Below, piece after piece: positions 1 to 8,588 of a stretch of 60,015 bases of DNA. Each line of letters opens with the position of its first letter. Within the stretch, counting starts at the first letter, position 1. The stretch is from Bryobacterales bacterium (GTDB lineage Bacteria > Acidobacteriota > Terriglobia > Bryobacterales > UBA6623), in assembly GCA_028819255.1 (NCBI GenBank), contig JAPPMB010000110.1, positions 3,835-63,849 on the forward strand. The letters run 5' to 3'. Under the pieces are notes generated by a model, which was not told the origin of the DNA, did not search any database, and saw only the letters and a list, made by a program, of their open reading frames with translations. Position numbers and translations under genes: made by a program.

Positions 1-92
1 ATATCACCCCCATCCAATTTTTCCACTTCATCAATTGGGGGGGCTTTTTTTTTTTGGGCGCCCCCCCGGCCGGGGGCGGGGCCCCCCCCCCG
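1..92. other. artefact-like contig end
   Basis: This stretch consists of an AT-rich start followed by runs of G, T (11 in a row), C and G. It is unlike the even high-GC coding sequence that begins at about 93. It breaks the N-terminus of glnD. It is most likely low-quality or chimeric assembly sequence rather than genome. Confidence 0.7.
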
Positions 93-2582
93 CGACGCAC
101 CGATACGGTGGATGACATCGTCAGCAGCCGTTTCCGGGAGGAGTTCGGCGGCGAGGGCGGCGGGATCGCCGCCATTGCCGTCGGCGGCTACGGCCGGTGC
201 GAACTCTTCCCGCACTCCGACATCGACCTCCTGCTGCTCTTCAGCAAGGCCAAGGAGGCCGAGCAGCGCCGCGATAAGATCGCGACTCTGCTCACCACGC
301 TGTGGGACTCCAAGCTGCGTGTCTCGCACTCGGTCCGGGACCCCCGCGAGTGCGCCAAGCTCGCGCCGAACAATGCCGAGCTCCACATCAGCCTGCTCGA
401 CACGCGGTTCATTGCAGGCGACAAGGACTTCTTCAAGGAATTCTGCACCGTCACACTGCCCCGGTTCTATCTGCGGGAGCAAAGGGCGCTCATCCGCGCG
501 CTGTCGGAAGGCGCCCGCAGGAGGCATCGGGCATTCGAGCAGACGCTGTACCATCTGGAGCCCAACATCAAGGAGGGGCCGGGTGGGCTGCGCGACTACC
601 ACCTCGCATGCTGGATGGCGCAGCTGGAGAACCTCCAGACCAACCGGATTCCGTGGAGCGAGGAGTTCCTCCCCGCCCAGCGGGGCTGGGACATCGACGG
701 CGCCAAGCAGTTCCTGTTTGCGGTGAGGTGCTTTCTGCACTACTACTACGGGCGGGACAAGAACCTCCTCAGCTACGACATGCAGGATGCGATCGCCCAC
801 GCCGGCTCAGCAAGGGTCTACTCGGGCGAGGGTGGAGCGGCGGACCTGATGAGGACCTACTACCGCAACACCCGATCCATGTACCGTCTCGCCCTGCGCC
901 TGATGGAGGATGCGGCGGCCCCCTCCAACGCACTGCTGAAGATCCTGCGCAGGCGCAGGTCGCGCCTATCGAACGCCGATTTCAGCGTCTCCCAAGGCAA
1001 GGTCTTCTTTCAGCACCCCCATGCCGTCGGCTCCAGGCCCGAACTGGTGATGCGGATCTTCGAGTTCGTCGCTCGCCACGGAATTCCCTTGGCGGCGCAG
1101 ACCGAGGCGCGCATTCAGGATCATCTGGCCGAGATAGGGGAGTACTTCCTCGCAGGTCCGTCCCAGTGGCCGAAGCTGCGCACGGTGCTCCTGCTTCCGC
1201 ACGTGTACAAGGCACTAGAGGCGATGCGCGAGACCGGCGTGCTCTATACGCTTCTGCCGGAACTCGAACTCGTCGACTGCCTGGTCATCCGCAACTTCTA
1301 CCATCGCTTCACCGTCGACGAACACACCCTCATGGCGATCCGGATCCTCAAGGAGCTGCCGGATGCCACAGAGTCGATCGACAGGCGCTTTGCCGGGCTG
1401 CTGGCCGAGGTCAGTGACGCGGACCTGTTGTACCTGGCCCTGCTCTTCCACGACGTGGGCAAGGGCATCCCGGGTGAGTCGCACGGCGAGGCGAGCGGGA
1501 AGCTGGCCGGCGTTGCCATGCAGCGAATTGGCGTGGGAGGTGCGGCGGACCGCGAAACCGTCGTTCAGCTCATCAGGCACCACACGCTGATGTCCGAAGT
1601 GATGACCAAACGGGACCTCAGCGAGACCGCGGTCCTGGAGCAGTTCAAGGCCCGCGTCGCGACCGTCGAGCGATTGAGGCTGCTGACGCTGCTGACTTAC
1701 GCAGACAGCTCTGCGGTGGACCCGTCATCCAACTCGAGCTGGCGGAAGGAGCTGCTCTGGCGGCTCTTTCTCGGAGTCTACGGGATCTTTCAGCGGGATC
1801 ACGAGGACAGGCGCATCCAGCCCGGCGTGAGGGCCGCATGCCTGGACATGGTGGACTCGGAGGCCGAGCGGCAGAAAATGGGCGGGTTCCTGCAGGGCTT
1901 TCCGGAGAGGTACCTCCGGACCCATACCCCGCAGCAGGTTCATGACCACTTCCGTCTGGCCGCCGGCCTCGTCGGCGACGAGGCGGCTGCGGTGTTCACG
2001 GAGACCCACGGGGACTTCGAGATCCTGGTGATCGGCAGGGAGCGGCCGTTTCTCTTCGCCTCGCTCTGTGCCGCAATTGCGAGCTACGGATTCAGCATCG
2101 TGCAGGCCGAGGCGTTCTCCAATGACGCCGGTCTCGTCCTCGACTCCTTCCGTGTGACCGCGGGGCCCCAGACTCCGGTGTCCAATGTGGACGGGAGTGC
2201 GCTGAACGGCTTCGAGCAGCGTCTCCGCCGCGTTGCCGAAGGCAGCCTCGACGCCAGCGCCCTGCTCCGGAAGCGCGGCGCTCTGTGGTACCGCAGGCGG
2301 CGGCACACGGAGCCTCCCCACGTGTCGTTCGACAACGCCACCTCCGCACGAGCTACGATCTTCTATGTTCAGGCCGCCGACCGCGCCCGGCTGCTGTACG
2401 ATCTGGCCAGCGTCTTCTCCCAGCACGCCTGCGACATTGATCTGGTCTTGTGCGAGACACAGGGCCATCGGGTGGCGGATGTCTTCTACATTCGGCAGGA
2501 GGAACGCAAGCTCTCGGTAGACCTGTGCGGGATCCTGAAGGCCGAGCTGCTTGCGGCATGCGACCAGGACTCATTCGTGTAG
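54..2582 (+). CDS. glnD: [protein-PII] uridylyltransferase / uridylyl-removing enzyme, 5'-partial
   Basis: Bifunctional nitrogen sensor that uridylylates and deuridylylates PII proteins in response to glutamine, in the cytoplasm. The nucleotidyltransferase signature GGYGRCELFPHSDIDLLLL lies near residues 43-61 with the metal-binding D-x-D. An HD hydrolase domain with LLFHDVGKG is near 460-470. Two C-terminal ACT domains start near 660 and 768. In full-length relatives the nucleotidyltransferase motif sits some 40-50 residues deeper, so the true N-terminus is missing. The ATG at 54 lies in the homopolymer-rich contig edge and its first 12-15 residues (Gly/Pro-rich) are probably not real. The 3' end overlaps the convergent DHPS-like gene by 12 bp. 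No glnB or amtB is in view. The family call is secure; the start is not. Confidence 0.95.
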   Translation: MGAPPAGGGAPPPRRTDTVDDIVSSRFREEFGGEGGGIAAIAVGGYGRCELFPHSDIDLLLLFSKAKEAEQRRDKIATLLTTLWDSKLRVSHSVRDPRECAKLAPNNAELHISLLDTRFIAGDKDFFKEFCTVTLPRFYLREQRALIRALSEGARRRHRAFEQTLYHLEPNIKEGPGGLRDYHLACWMAQLENLQTNRIPWSEEFLPAQRGWDIDGAKQFLFAVRCFLHYYYGRDKNLLSYDMQDAIAHAGSARVYSGEGGAADLMRTYYRNTRSMYRLALRLMEDAAAPSNALLKILRRRRSRLSNADFSVSQGKVFFQHPHAVGSRPELVMRIFEFVARHGIPLAAQTEARIQDHLAEIGEYFLAGPSQWPKLRTVLLLPHVYKALEAMRETGVLYTLLPELELVDCLVIRNFYHRFTVDEHTLMAIRILKELPDATESIDRRFAGLLAEVSDADLLYLALLFHDVGKGIPGESHGEASGKLAGVAMQRIGVGGAADRETVVQLIRHHTLMSEVMTKRDLSETAVLEQFKARVATVERLRLLTLLTYADSSAVDPSSNSSWRKELLWRLFLGVYGIFQRDHEDRRIQPGVRAACLDMVDSEAERQKMGGFLQGFPERYLRTHTPQQVHDHFRLAAGLVGDEAAAVFTETHGDFEILVIGRERPFLFASLCAAIASYGFSIVQAEAFSNDAGLVLDSFRVTAGPQTPVSNVDGSALNGFEQRLRRVAEGSLDASALLRKRGALWYRRRRHTEPPHVSFDNATSARATIFYVQAADRARLLYDLASVFSQHACDIDLVLCETQGHRVADVFYIRQEERKLSVDLCGILKAELLAACDQDSFV

Positions 2583-3452
2583 CCGCGCCGGAACTCGCTC
2601 CGTCTCGTCGCCGTGGTAGATGCGGTCGACGACCCGCACCGCGTCGCGGATTGCCTGCGGATCCTCGACCGTGAGCGCGTGGGCTCCGGACTCAAGGGCC
2701 AGCGTCGCGGCGACCGTCTGCGCCGCAATCCGCTCGGCCTGGCTCGATCGCACGGACTCGACAAGGAATCGCCTGCCGGAGAGATCGGCCTGGACGCCCT
2801 GGCCTGGAGGCACTAGGCTGCCAAGCGAGCGCAGGAGATTGAAGTTCTCCTGACCCCGCTTGCCGTGCTCGAGACCGGGGTCGAACACGATCCTTCGAGG
2901 CTCGATTCCGGCCTTGTGGGCGCGGAACAGGGAAGCCCGCAGGTCCACACTTACATGCTCGCCCAGGCGGTTCAGCGGCTCCATGCGCGGCCACTGCGTG
3001 GGCGAGCCGCGCATGTGGCCCAGCACCAGGGCGGCGTCGGTCTCGTTGACGGCGGAAGCCAGCTGTACGTCGAACGCCAGTCCGGTGAAGTCGTGGATGA
3101 TGGATGCGCCGAGATCGATTGCCTTTCTGGCTGTCTCGGTATTCGCCGTGACGACGCTGATCGGGACTGCGAGCCGCGGTTCCAGCTTGCGCAGGACCGG
3201 CACCAGCCTGGACAGCTCCTGGTCAGGGGCGGGCAGCCCGACTGTCAAGACGCGGGGCCCGGGGTTGAGTTCGATGATGTCTGCGCCCGATTCCTCCATC
3301 CTGGTTGCGGAGTCAAGAGCGGCAGCCGCATCGACCTTTGCCGCGAACCCGCCAATCCCCAACTCGATGCGCGCCGTCAGGAGAGTCTTCACCCCGAGGG
3401 TGTATTCCTCGCCCATAACGCGCCAGAGCGCTTTCTTGCGCCGGAATGCCAT
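2571..3452 (-). CDS. degenerate dihydropteroate synthase-like (pterin-binding TIM barrel) protein
   Basis: A 293-residue protein that follows the dihydropteroate synthase layout strand by strand: ESGADIIELNPG (family GADIIDIGGEST), PISVVTANTETARKAID (family PISVDTYK), ASIIHDFTGL (family INDISGL), LGHMRGSPTQWPRM, IVFDPGLEHGKRG and a final GAHALTVED. Several residues essential in FolP are changed. The N-terminal NVTPDSFSDGG loop is absent, the substrate-binding Asp of SVDT is Val, and the Asn of IND is His. The Asp of DPG and a basic residue in SGRRFLV remain. It is followed on the same strand by nothing, and lies 3 bp downstream of the GNAT gene, so it is the last gene of a three-gene minus-strand unit. 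It may be a pterin-binding protein without synthase activity; the function is unknown. Confidence 0.72.
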   Translation of the reverse strand: MAFRRKKALWRVMGEEYTLGVKTLLTARIELGIGGFAAKVDAAAALDSATRMEESGADIIELNPGPRVLTVGLPAPDQELSRLVPVLRKLEPRLAVPISVVTANTETARKAIDLGASIIHDFTGLAFDVQLASAVNETDAALVLGHMRGSPTQWPRMEPLNRLGEHVSVDLRASLFRAHKAGIEPRRIVFDPGLEHGKRGQENFNLLRSLGSLVPPGQGVQADLSGRRFLVESVRSSQAERIAAQTVAATLALESGAHALTVEDPQAIRDAVRVVDRIYHGDETERVPARLHE

Positions 3453-3455
3453 GCT

Positions 3456-4292
3456 CTATCCGAACTCGAAGCCTGCCGTCGCGTACACCCGATCCGGCCG
3501 GCCCTGCGGGGCGCTTCCGCCCCCTTCCTCCCGGACCATCCGGACGAGCCGGCGGATTCGGCGGAATCCCAGCCTCCGAGCAAGCCTCGCCGCGCACCCG
3601 TTGGAGGGAAGGAAGTCCCAGAATATGCGCTGGCTCTCGTGCCCGCGGAGCAGCCGGGCCACCAGTGATCCGGCCGCGTCTTCGGACACGGCCGCGCACG
3701 GCCCCAGGAACCAGGCGCCCGATCCCGGCCGACCGCACGCGAAGCCGGACGCGGAACGGATGCGCTCGACCGATCCATCTGTGGTCAGATCACGCATCAG
3801 GGCGCTCCGGTCGTACCCGTGGGCGCTCTGGTCCAAGGCTGCCTCGGCTTCCGAGAAGGCCGCCGGGTCTTCGTCGAGGCGGCGTTCGGCGGCATGCGCC
3901 GCCACCGGAGGCCGCTCCCATCGCTCGACGAACGCCTCGTCCCGGAAGCCCAGCTCTACGTACAGCGGCCGACCCATGTCGGTAGCATCCAGCCGCGAGA
4001 CCCGGATTCCTCGATCCGCCAGCCATCGGAGGCAGTGCCGCATGAGGCCCCTCGCGATGCCTCGACGCCGGAATTCCGGCAGCACGAGCACCATGCCGAT
4101 CCAGGCAAGGTCGCTGCCGTGTCGCAGTGCGGTGGCGCTCCCGGCGATCACGCCCTCGCGCTCATCCACGAAGCAGCCGTCGGGCTCCAGTCGCAGCAGT
4201 CGCTCCCAGTCCATGGATGTCTGGTTCCACCCCGCCGCTTCCTTGAGGCGCATGGCCGAGGCGACGTCGCTCGCTTGCATCGTCCGGATCAT
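3456..4292 (-). CDS. GNAT-family N-acetyltransferase
   Basis: A 278-residue cytoplasmic protein. The N-terminal half is a GNAT fold: SDVASAMRLKEAAGW at residues 7-21 and the acetyl-CoA-binding segment MVLVLPEFRRRGIARGLMRH near residues 67-86, where RRRGIA matches the Q/RxxGxG/A loop. LYVELGF after it is the usual fourth motif. The C-terminal half (about 150-278) resembles a second, degenerate acetyltransferase domain, ending in SNGCAARLARRLGF. The ATG at 4292 overlaps the stop of the upstream TVP38-like gene in an ATGA, indicating translational coupling. A longer reading frame extends to 5435 but runs through the upstream gene and is not real. The substrate is unknown. Confidence 0.85.
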   Translation of the reverse strand: MIRTMQASDVASAMRLKEAAGWNQTSMDWERLLRLEPDGCFVDEREGVIAGSATALRHGSDLAWIGMVLVLPEFRRRGIARGLMRHCLRWLADRGIRVSRLDATDMGRPLYVELGFRDEAFVERWERPPVAAHAAERRLDEDPAAFSEAEAALDQSAHGYDRSALMRDLTTDGSVERIRSASGFACGRPGSGAWFLGPCAAVSEDAAGSLVARLLRGHESQRIFWDFLPSNGCAARLARRLGFRRIRRLVRMVREEGGGSAPQGRPDRVYATAGFEFG

Positions 4293-4975
4293 CTCTTGCG
4301 GCGCCACCACTGGTAGAAGACCGTCCCCGCGAGAAGGAGGCCGGCGGCCGCCGCGATCCACACCATCGAAGCGTAGTCCCTGTCGTAGGCCTCGGAACCG
4401 AACAAGGTGCTCAGAAAAAGTGCGGGCGTTCTGGCCGGAACACTGAGAGCCAGGAACACCTGCGGGCGCAGGCCCGTCAGGCCCGCTCCGTAGGACAGCG
4501 CGTCCTTGGGCGATCCCGGAAGGAGGAAGAGGAGGACGATGGCGGCAAGGCCCTTCCGCGATTTCAGCAGGTCGTCGACCTCGGTCAGGCGCTTGCGTCC
4601 CAGCATCCTCTCCACGACAGGACGTCCGACCGCTCTGGCGAAGCCGAAGTCGAACGCGGTTCCAAGCAGGATGCCGATGATCGAGTACAGGAATCCCCAC
4701 CACGCGCCAAAGACATAGCCGGCGGCGATCTGCGTGATCTCCCCCGGAATCGCGAAGATCACGACCTGGAGAAACTGAATGCCGATGCAGATCAGAGGGC
4801 CGGCCGATCCGTGACCGCGCATCCACGCGATCAGCTGGTCGTGGCTTGCAAGACCCGTCAGCCAGCCCCGCTGCAGTGCGACCGCCACCACCGCCGCGAG
4901 TGCTCCGACGGCGAGGACCGCCCAGATCTTCCCGCGCTCGCCGCCACGGCGCTCGACTGCCGCAGGCGAGTCCAT
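4289..4975 (-). CDS. TVP38/TMEM64 (VTT/DedA-like) membrane protein
   Basis: A 228-residue inner-membrane protein with about five hydrophobic segments (near residues 18-36, 60-80, 85-108, 143-162, 203-222). The VTT-domain core is recognisable: FAIPGEITQIAAGYVFG (family PG....AGG..FG) and LLFLLPGSPKDALSYGAG, which corresponds to the family P-x-x-P-x-D/N-x-x-x-Y-x-x-G motif. Family members are implicated in lipid scrambling or membrane homeostasis; a precise role here is unknown. A TAGAAT hexamer ends 5 nt before the ATG, so the transcript may be leaderless. It is the first gene of a unit with the GNAT and DHPS-like genes. Confidence 0.85.
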   Translation of the reverse strand: MDSPAAVERRGGERGKIWAVLAVGALAAVVAVALQRGWLTGLASHDQLIAWMRGHGSAGPLICIGIQFLQVVIFAIPGEITQIAAGYVFGAWWGFLYSIIGILLGTAFDFGFARAVGRPVVERMLGRKRLTEVDDLLKSRKGLAAIVLLFLLPGSPKDALSYGAGLTGLRPQVFLALSVPARTPALFLSTLFGSEAYDRDYASMVWIAAAAGLLLAGTVFYQWWRRKR

Positions 4976-4978
4976 ACC

Positions 4979-4986
4979 GTATTCTA
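4979..4986. promoter_or_regulatory. overlapping divergent -10 elements
   Basis: On the plus strand TATTCT (4980-4985) ends 6 nt before the GTG at 4992. On the minus strand TAGAAT (4986-4981) ends 5 nt before the ATG at 4975. The two hexamers overlap almost completely, so the divergent genes would compete for the same 7 bp and both mRNAs would be leaderless. No matching -35 is clear on either strand. Confidence 0.45.
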
Positions 4987-4991
4987 GCGAG

Positions 4992-5618
4992 GTGGCACTG
5001 CACGAACCGATGACCGTCTTGACGGACTATGTGCTGGGCGTCCTGTGCGTGTTTCTGGCGTTCCGTCTTGTCCGGAACGGTGCCGGCGTGAGCCGGACCT
5101 GCTGGGCGGGCGCGCTGGCGATTTGCGCCGTCTCGGCGTTCGCTGGCGGGACGTACCACGGCTTCCTCCCTCGGATGCCTGTCTCGGTTTCCGAGCCCCT
5201 GTGGACCGCGACCTTGATGTCGATCGGCTGCGCCGCGTTCCTTGCGACCATCGCGACATCGGCGGCCCATCTGCCCGCCCGGTGGCGCCGCGTGGTCATG
5301 GTCGCGGCCGCTCTCCAACTGGCCGTCTACCTCTTCGCGGCCACTCGAACGGACGAATTCATCATTGCGATCATCGACTACTCGGTCTCGTTCGGTTTCG
5401 TCCTGGCCGTCCACGCGCGCGCGTGGATCGGACATGCGAATGAAGCTGCACGATGGATCGTGCTGGGCGTCCTCGTTTCATTCCTGGCAGCCGGAATCCA
5501 AGCGGCCGGAATCGCACCACACCCTCAGTTCAACCACAACGATCTGTACCACGTCGTGCAGATGCTCGGGATGTGGATGCTCTACAAGGGAGCGGCCGGA
5601 GTTGCGGACTGCCGGTAG
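4992..5618 (+). CDS. seven-TM-like membrane protein, CREST-superfamily-like
   Basis: A 208-residue, mostly hydrophobic protein with about seven predicted membrane segments. Conserved polar residues fall where CREST hydrolases (alkaline ceramidases, PAQR receptors) carry them: SAFAGGTYHGF near residues 38-48, an Asp in the middle (IIDYSVSFGF) and HNDLYHVVQMLGMWM near the C-terminus, giving the S...H...D...HxxxH pattern. Assignment is by motif only and the substrate, possibly a lipid amide, is inference. The GTG start at 4992 is 6 nt after a -10-like TATTCT; an ATG at 5010 is the alternative. It diverges from the TVP38-like gene with only 16 bp between them. Confidence 0.6.
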   Translation: MALHEPMTVLTDYVLGVLCVFLAFRLVRNGAGVSRTCWAGALAICAVSAFAGGTYHGFLPRMPVSVSEPLWTATLMSIGCAAFLATIATSAAHLPARWRRVVMVAAALQLAVYLFAATRTDEFIIAIIDYSVSFGFVLAVHARAWIGHANEAARWIVLGVLVSFLAAGIQAAGIAPHPQFNHNDLYHVVQMLGMWMLYKGAAGVADCR

Positions 5619-5621
5619 CCG

Positions 5622-6668
5622 CTATTCCGACCAGCCGTGCGCGTCCTGGACCGCGACCATGACGCCAAGAATGTCATTCCACGTCTGGGGCTGCATCATC
5701 ACCTCGTTCGGGAACATGCAGCCGTCCCAGCATATGTGCCGGCACTTCCTGGTCAGGTCCCCGTTGCCGTCGCGCAGCCAGAATCCGGCGTGACGCGTGA
5801 TGTCGAGCTTTCCGTTGGGATCCAGCGCCAGGCAATGCCGGCCGGTCCGGTCGTGGCCGCCGCTGCCGAACACCGTGCCGTCATTCTGCGCCACATGGAA
5901 GTCCGTGGTCCAGGGACGCAGCGCGTCGGTCACCTTGCGGAGCGAAGAATCCAGGAGATCGCTGTCGTTCCACGCGAAGTCCTGGGGCAGGATGGCGTGT
6001 TCGGGCGCGTTGTAGCCGAGCGTGTACAGGAGAGTGTGCGCCATGTCCGCCTGAAAGCCCAAGCCCGGATCGTCCACGCCTTCAAGCACTTCGAGCATGT
6101 ACTTCCAGCTGTGCATCGCTCCCCAGCAGATCTCGCCTTCCGCCGCGAGCCGCTCCCCGTGGTCGCTGGCTATGGCCGCGGCCTGACGGAACGTCTCGAC
6201 CACGTTGGCGGTGTTGCCGGCAGGATCGCTGGCCCAGTCCCCTACGCCGCTGGCCGAGTCGATGCGGACCACGCCGTAGGGGCGGATGCCCCATTCGCTG
6301 AGCCTCTGTGCAATGCGGCAGCCCTTGCGCACCGCGCTGAGGAACGATGCCCGGCCCTCGCCCGGATCGATGGCCGCTCCTCCTCCGGTGGGTCCCCAGA
6401 CGGGGGCAACGACCGAGCCGATCACTAGGCCGCGGTCGGAGAACTTGTCCGCCCACGCCTTCAGATCGTCGTCCGAAATGTCGATGCTGATGTGCGGATC
6501 GTAGAGAAACAGATCGACGCCGTCGAACTTGCGACCGTTGACGCTTGCGTTCGCGGTCAGGTCGAGCATGGTGTCAAGGTCGATCGGCGGCTCCGAATCC
6601 GGCCCCTTGCCGACGACTCCCGGCCATGCGGCGTTGTGCAGTTTTGGGAAGGTGTTCTGGCTGCTCAT
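5622..6668 (-). CDS. sugar-phosphate isomerase/epimerase-like TIM-barrel protein
   Basis: A 348-residue cytoplasmic protein without a signal peptide, of the xylose-isomerase-like / AP-endonuclease-2 TIM-barrel type. Supporting segments are [40 protein letters not shown] with an acidic ligand candidate, [15 protein letters not shown] and [12 protein letters not shown], which supply Glu, Asp and His candidates for a divalent metal site at strand ends. Many acidobacterial and planctomycete genomes have such enzymes for sugar or inositol catabolism, but the substrate cannot be read here. It is transcribed alone, convergent with the CREST-like gene 3 bp away. A TATGAT hexamer (6689-6684, minus) is a plausible -10. 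Confidence 0.75.
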   Translation of the reverse strand: MSSQNTFPKLHNAAWPGVVGKGPDSEPPIDLDTMLDLTANASVNGRKFDGVDLFLYDPHISIDISDDDLKAWADKFSDRGLVIGSVVAPVWGPTGGGAAIDPGEGRASFLSAVRKGCRIAQRLSEWGIRPYGVVRIDSASGVGDWASDPAGNTANVVETFRQAAAIASDHGERLAAEGEICWGAMHSWKYMLEVLEGVDDPGLGFQADMAHTLLYTLGYNAPEHAILPQDFAWNDSDLLDSSLRKVTDALRPWTTDFHVAQNDGTVFGSGGHDRTGRHCLALDPNGKLDITRHAGFWLRDGNGDLTRKCRHICWDGCMFPNEVMMQPQTWNDILGVMVAVQDAHGWSE

Positions 6669-6945
6669 CGCGAAATCGAATCAATCATACCGCAGCGCTT
6701 GACCGGAGGGACGGGCGCTGGAGGCGCCCGCCCTCAACGCCCTGAGCGCCCGGGACCCGAACCGGAGGAAAGATGCGCGAAAGACGGTGGATCGAGCCGA
6801 CATCGGCGTTCTCAGGGCCGCATGGCCCACCGATGCAGGAACGGCCCTCCAGGCGGCCCGCCGCTGGTCCCCTCGCTTCCCCGTGCCTACTGCGCGGCAT
6901 CGCCGCCGCGCCTCGCACGCGACGACCGCAGTTCCGAGCCCGGCA

Positions 6946-8484
6946 CTAGTCTGGAGGAGTGATTGCCAAGGCTGCGGAGGCCTCGCTCCGCTGACGTGCC
7001 CGATGGTTCAGCTCGCGATACCGCGCAAGCGCCGCGCGCGCCTCGTCTCGCCTTCCCATCTGCTGATATGCTTGCGCCAACTGGTAGTGGACGCTGCCGT
7101 CCTGGTCGGTTCCGAGCGATGCGCGGAGGTGCCCAGCGGCCTCCTTCGGCTTTCCGACTGCGAGGTACGAGCGGCCGAGACCGAGCCGAACGCCCGGTCC
7201 GGGTTGCGGCAGAGCCATGGCCGCTTCCAGGAGTGGGATCGCGGCACCGAAATCCTGCTCTTCTGCCAAGAGGCTTCCGAGCATTGCCGGCCACCTCCCG
7301 TCTTCGGGATCCGACGCTAGCAGCCTCTCCAGCATGGGCCGTGCCTCGTCGATCCTGCGGGCGCGGTAGAGCAGCTCGGCGACCTGACGCTTCAGATGTC
7401 CGTCGTCCGGTCGGAGGGCCAGCGCCCGGCGGTACGCATCGGCGGCCTTGGAGAACTGCTGCTGGGCCGCTAGGATGTCGGCCAGGAGGCGCAGCTGGTC
7501 GACCGACTCCTGCTGCGACGTCAGCGAGGCGAACGATTCCCGGGCCAGCATCGCGAAGGCCCGTGCCGCCCAGAACACTTCCTCTGCGGGCGCCTCGGGA
7601 GAAAACCGCGCGAGCCTGTCGTATTCGCCCCGCTCGAAGACGCAGTCCGGAGAGGCGCTTGCGGCGCAGTCGGCCCGGGGAAGGGAATCGGCCAGCTCCA
7701 TTTCGGCCGCCGACCAGTCGCTCCGGTCCGAGCGCCGGTAGATCTCGGCGACGGCCTCGTGCACGATCCGCACGCCGGGCTTGCGTTCGAGGGCCTGCCG
7801 GAACAGGTACAGTGCGCTGGGATACTGGGCAGCGGCCATGCGCGACCGGGCGAGCAGGCGCAACACGAGCGGGGACTCAGGGTCGCGGCGGATGAGCTCC
7901 TCTAGCGCGTCCGCCGCAAGCTGCTCGTAGCAGCGCACGAGTCCGGCGTGCGGGTAGGGGTTCGACGGCTCGAGGTTCCGCAGCGCCTTCCAGACCCGGC
8001 CTGCCTCGAAAGGCTCGCCCGCGGCTTCCAAGGCATCGGCAAGCAGCGCCTTCGCGAACGGGTGTCCGCTGTCCAGATCGACGGCGCGCCGCAAGGGTTC
8101 CAGGGAGGCCTCGAACTCTCCGAGCCTCGTGAGGCTGGCGCCCAGGAAGAACTGGACCTGGAAGGACGAGGGCATGCTCGCGACGGCCTTCTGCAGAGGG
8201 GCCAGCGCCCTTCGGTCCTGCCCGCTCAGGTGGAGCGCCATGCCGAGGTTGGCGTGCAGGGACGGCTCGTCGGGATAGTTCCCTGCGAGCTCGGAGTAGA
8301 GGTCCGCGGCCTCGGCGAAACGGCTCTCCGCCATCGCCCTCCGAGCGCGCTCGGCGACTGCTGCGGGATCGGACTGGCCGGCCGCCGTCCAAGCCAGGCA
8401 CGCCGCCAGCGCCAAGGGCTGCAGCCTGAGAGCGGCTCGTGCGGTTCCGGGAAGGCTGATTCCGGGCACCAACATGCGGTTCAT
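6946..8484 (-). CDS. exported tetratricopeptide-repeat protein
   Basis: A 512-residue protein starting at the ATG at 8484, which gives a clean signal peptide (hydrophobic LQPLALAACLAW ending at TAAGQ). The mature part is built of TPR units: AEAADLYSELAGNYPDEPSL near 45-65, LHANLGMALHLSGQDRRALA, then units around 100-170, and a C-terminal set such as FSKAADAYRRALALRPDDG and VHYQLAQAYQQMGRRDEARA. It probably scaffolds proteins in the periplasm. It lies about 100 bp downstream of the TonB-dependent receptor on the same strand, behind a terminator, so readthrough could link them. TPR proteins next to CRTAC1-like proteins and Oar-type receptors are common in this phylum. An upstream ATG at 8535 lies within the terminator and is rejected as the start. 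Confidence 0.85.
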   Translation of the reverse strand: MNRMLVPGISLPGTARAALRLQPLALAACLAWTAAGQSDPAAVAERARRAMAESRFAEAADLYSELAGNYPDEPSLHANLGMALHLSGQDRRALAPLQKAVASMPSSFQVQFFLGASLTRLGEFEASLEPLRRAVDLDSGHPFAKALLADALEAAGEPFEAGRVWKALRNLEPSNPYPHAGLVRCYEQLAADALEELIRRDPESPLVLRLLARSRMAAAQYPSALYLFRQALERKPGVRIVHEAVAEIYRRSDRSDWSAAEMELADSLPRADCAASASPDCVFERGEYDRLARFSPEAPAEEVFWAARAFAMLARESFASLTSQQESVDQLRLLADILAAQQQFSKAADAYRRALALRPDDGHLKRQVAELLYRARRIDEARPMLERLLASDPEDGRWPAMLGSLLAEEQDFGAAIPLLEAAMALPQPGPGVRLGLGRSYLAVGKPKEAAGHLRASLGTDQDGSVHYQLAQAYQQMGRRDEARAALARYRELNHRARQRSEASAALAITPPD

Positions 8485-8533
8485 GCCCATGTTGGCACAG
8501 GGACATTGGGACGCCGGCTGCGCCCGGCAATGC

Positions 8534-8561
8534 AAAAGGGGCCCGCCGGTGGACGGGCCCC
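8534..8561 (-). terminator. intrinsic terminator after TonB-dependent receptor
   Basis: GGGGCCCG (8538-8545) and CGGGCCCC (8554-8561) form a perfect 8-bp stem with an 8-nt loop, followed on the minus strand by TTTT (8537-8534). It lies 28 bp after the receptor stop codon. Confidence 0.8.
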
Positions 8562-8588
8562 TGCGCGTTCTCGTCGCGATGTGCGGCG

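Noticed and set aside
3456..5435. A 659-codon minus-strand frame covering the acetyltransferase and beyond
   Set aside because: Only the last 278 codons encode a recognisable protein; the earlier part runs through the TVP38-like gene in another frame and is low-complexity.
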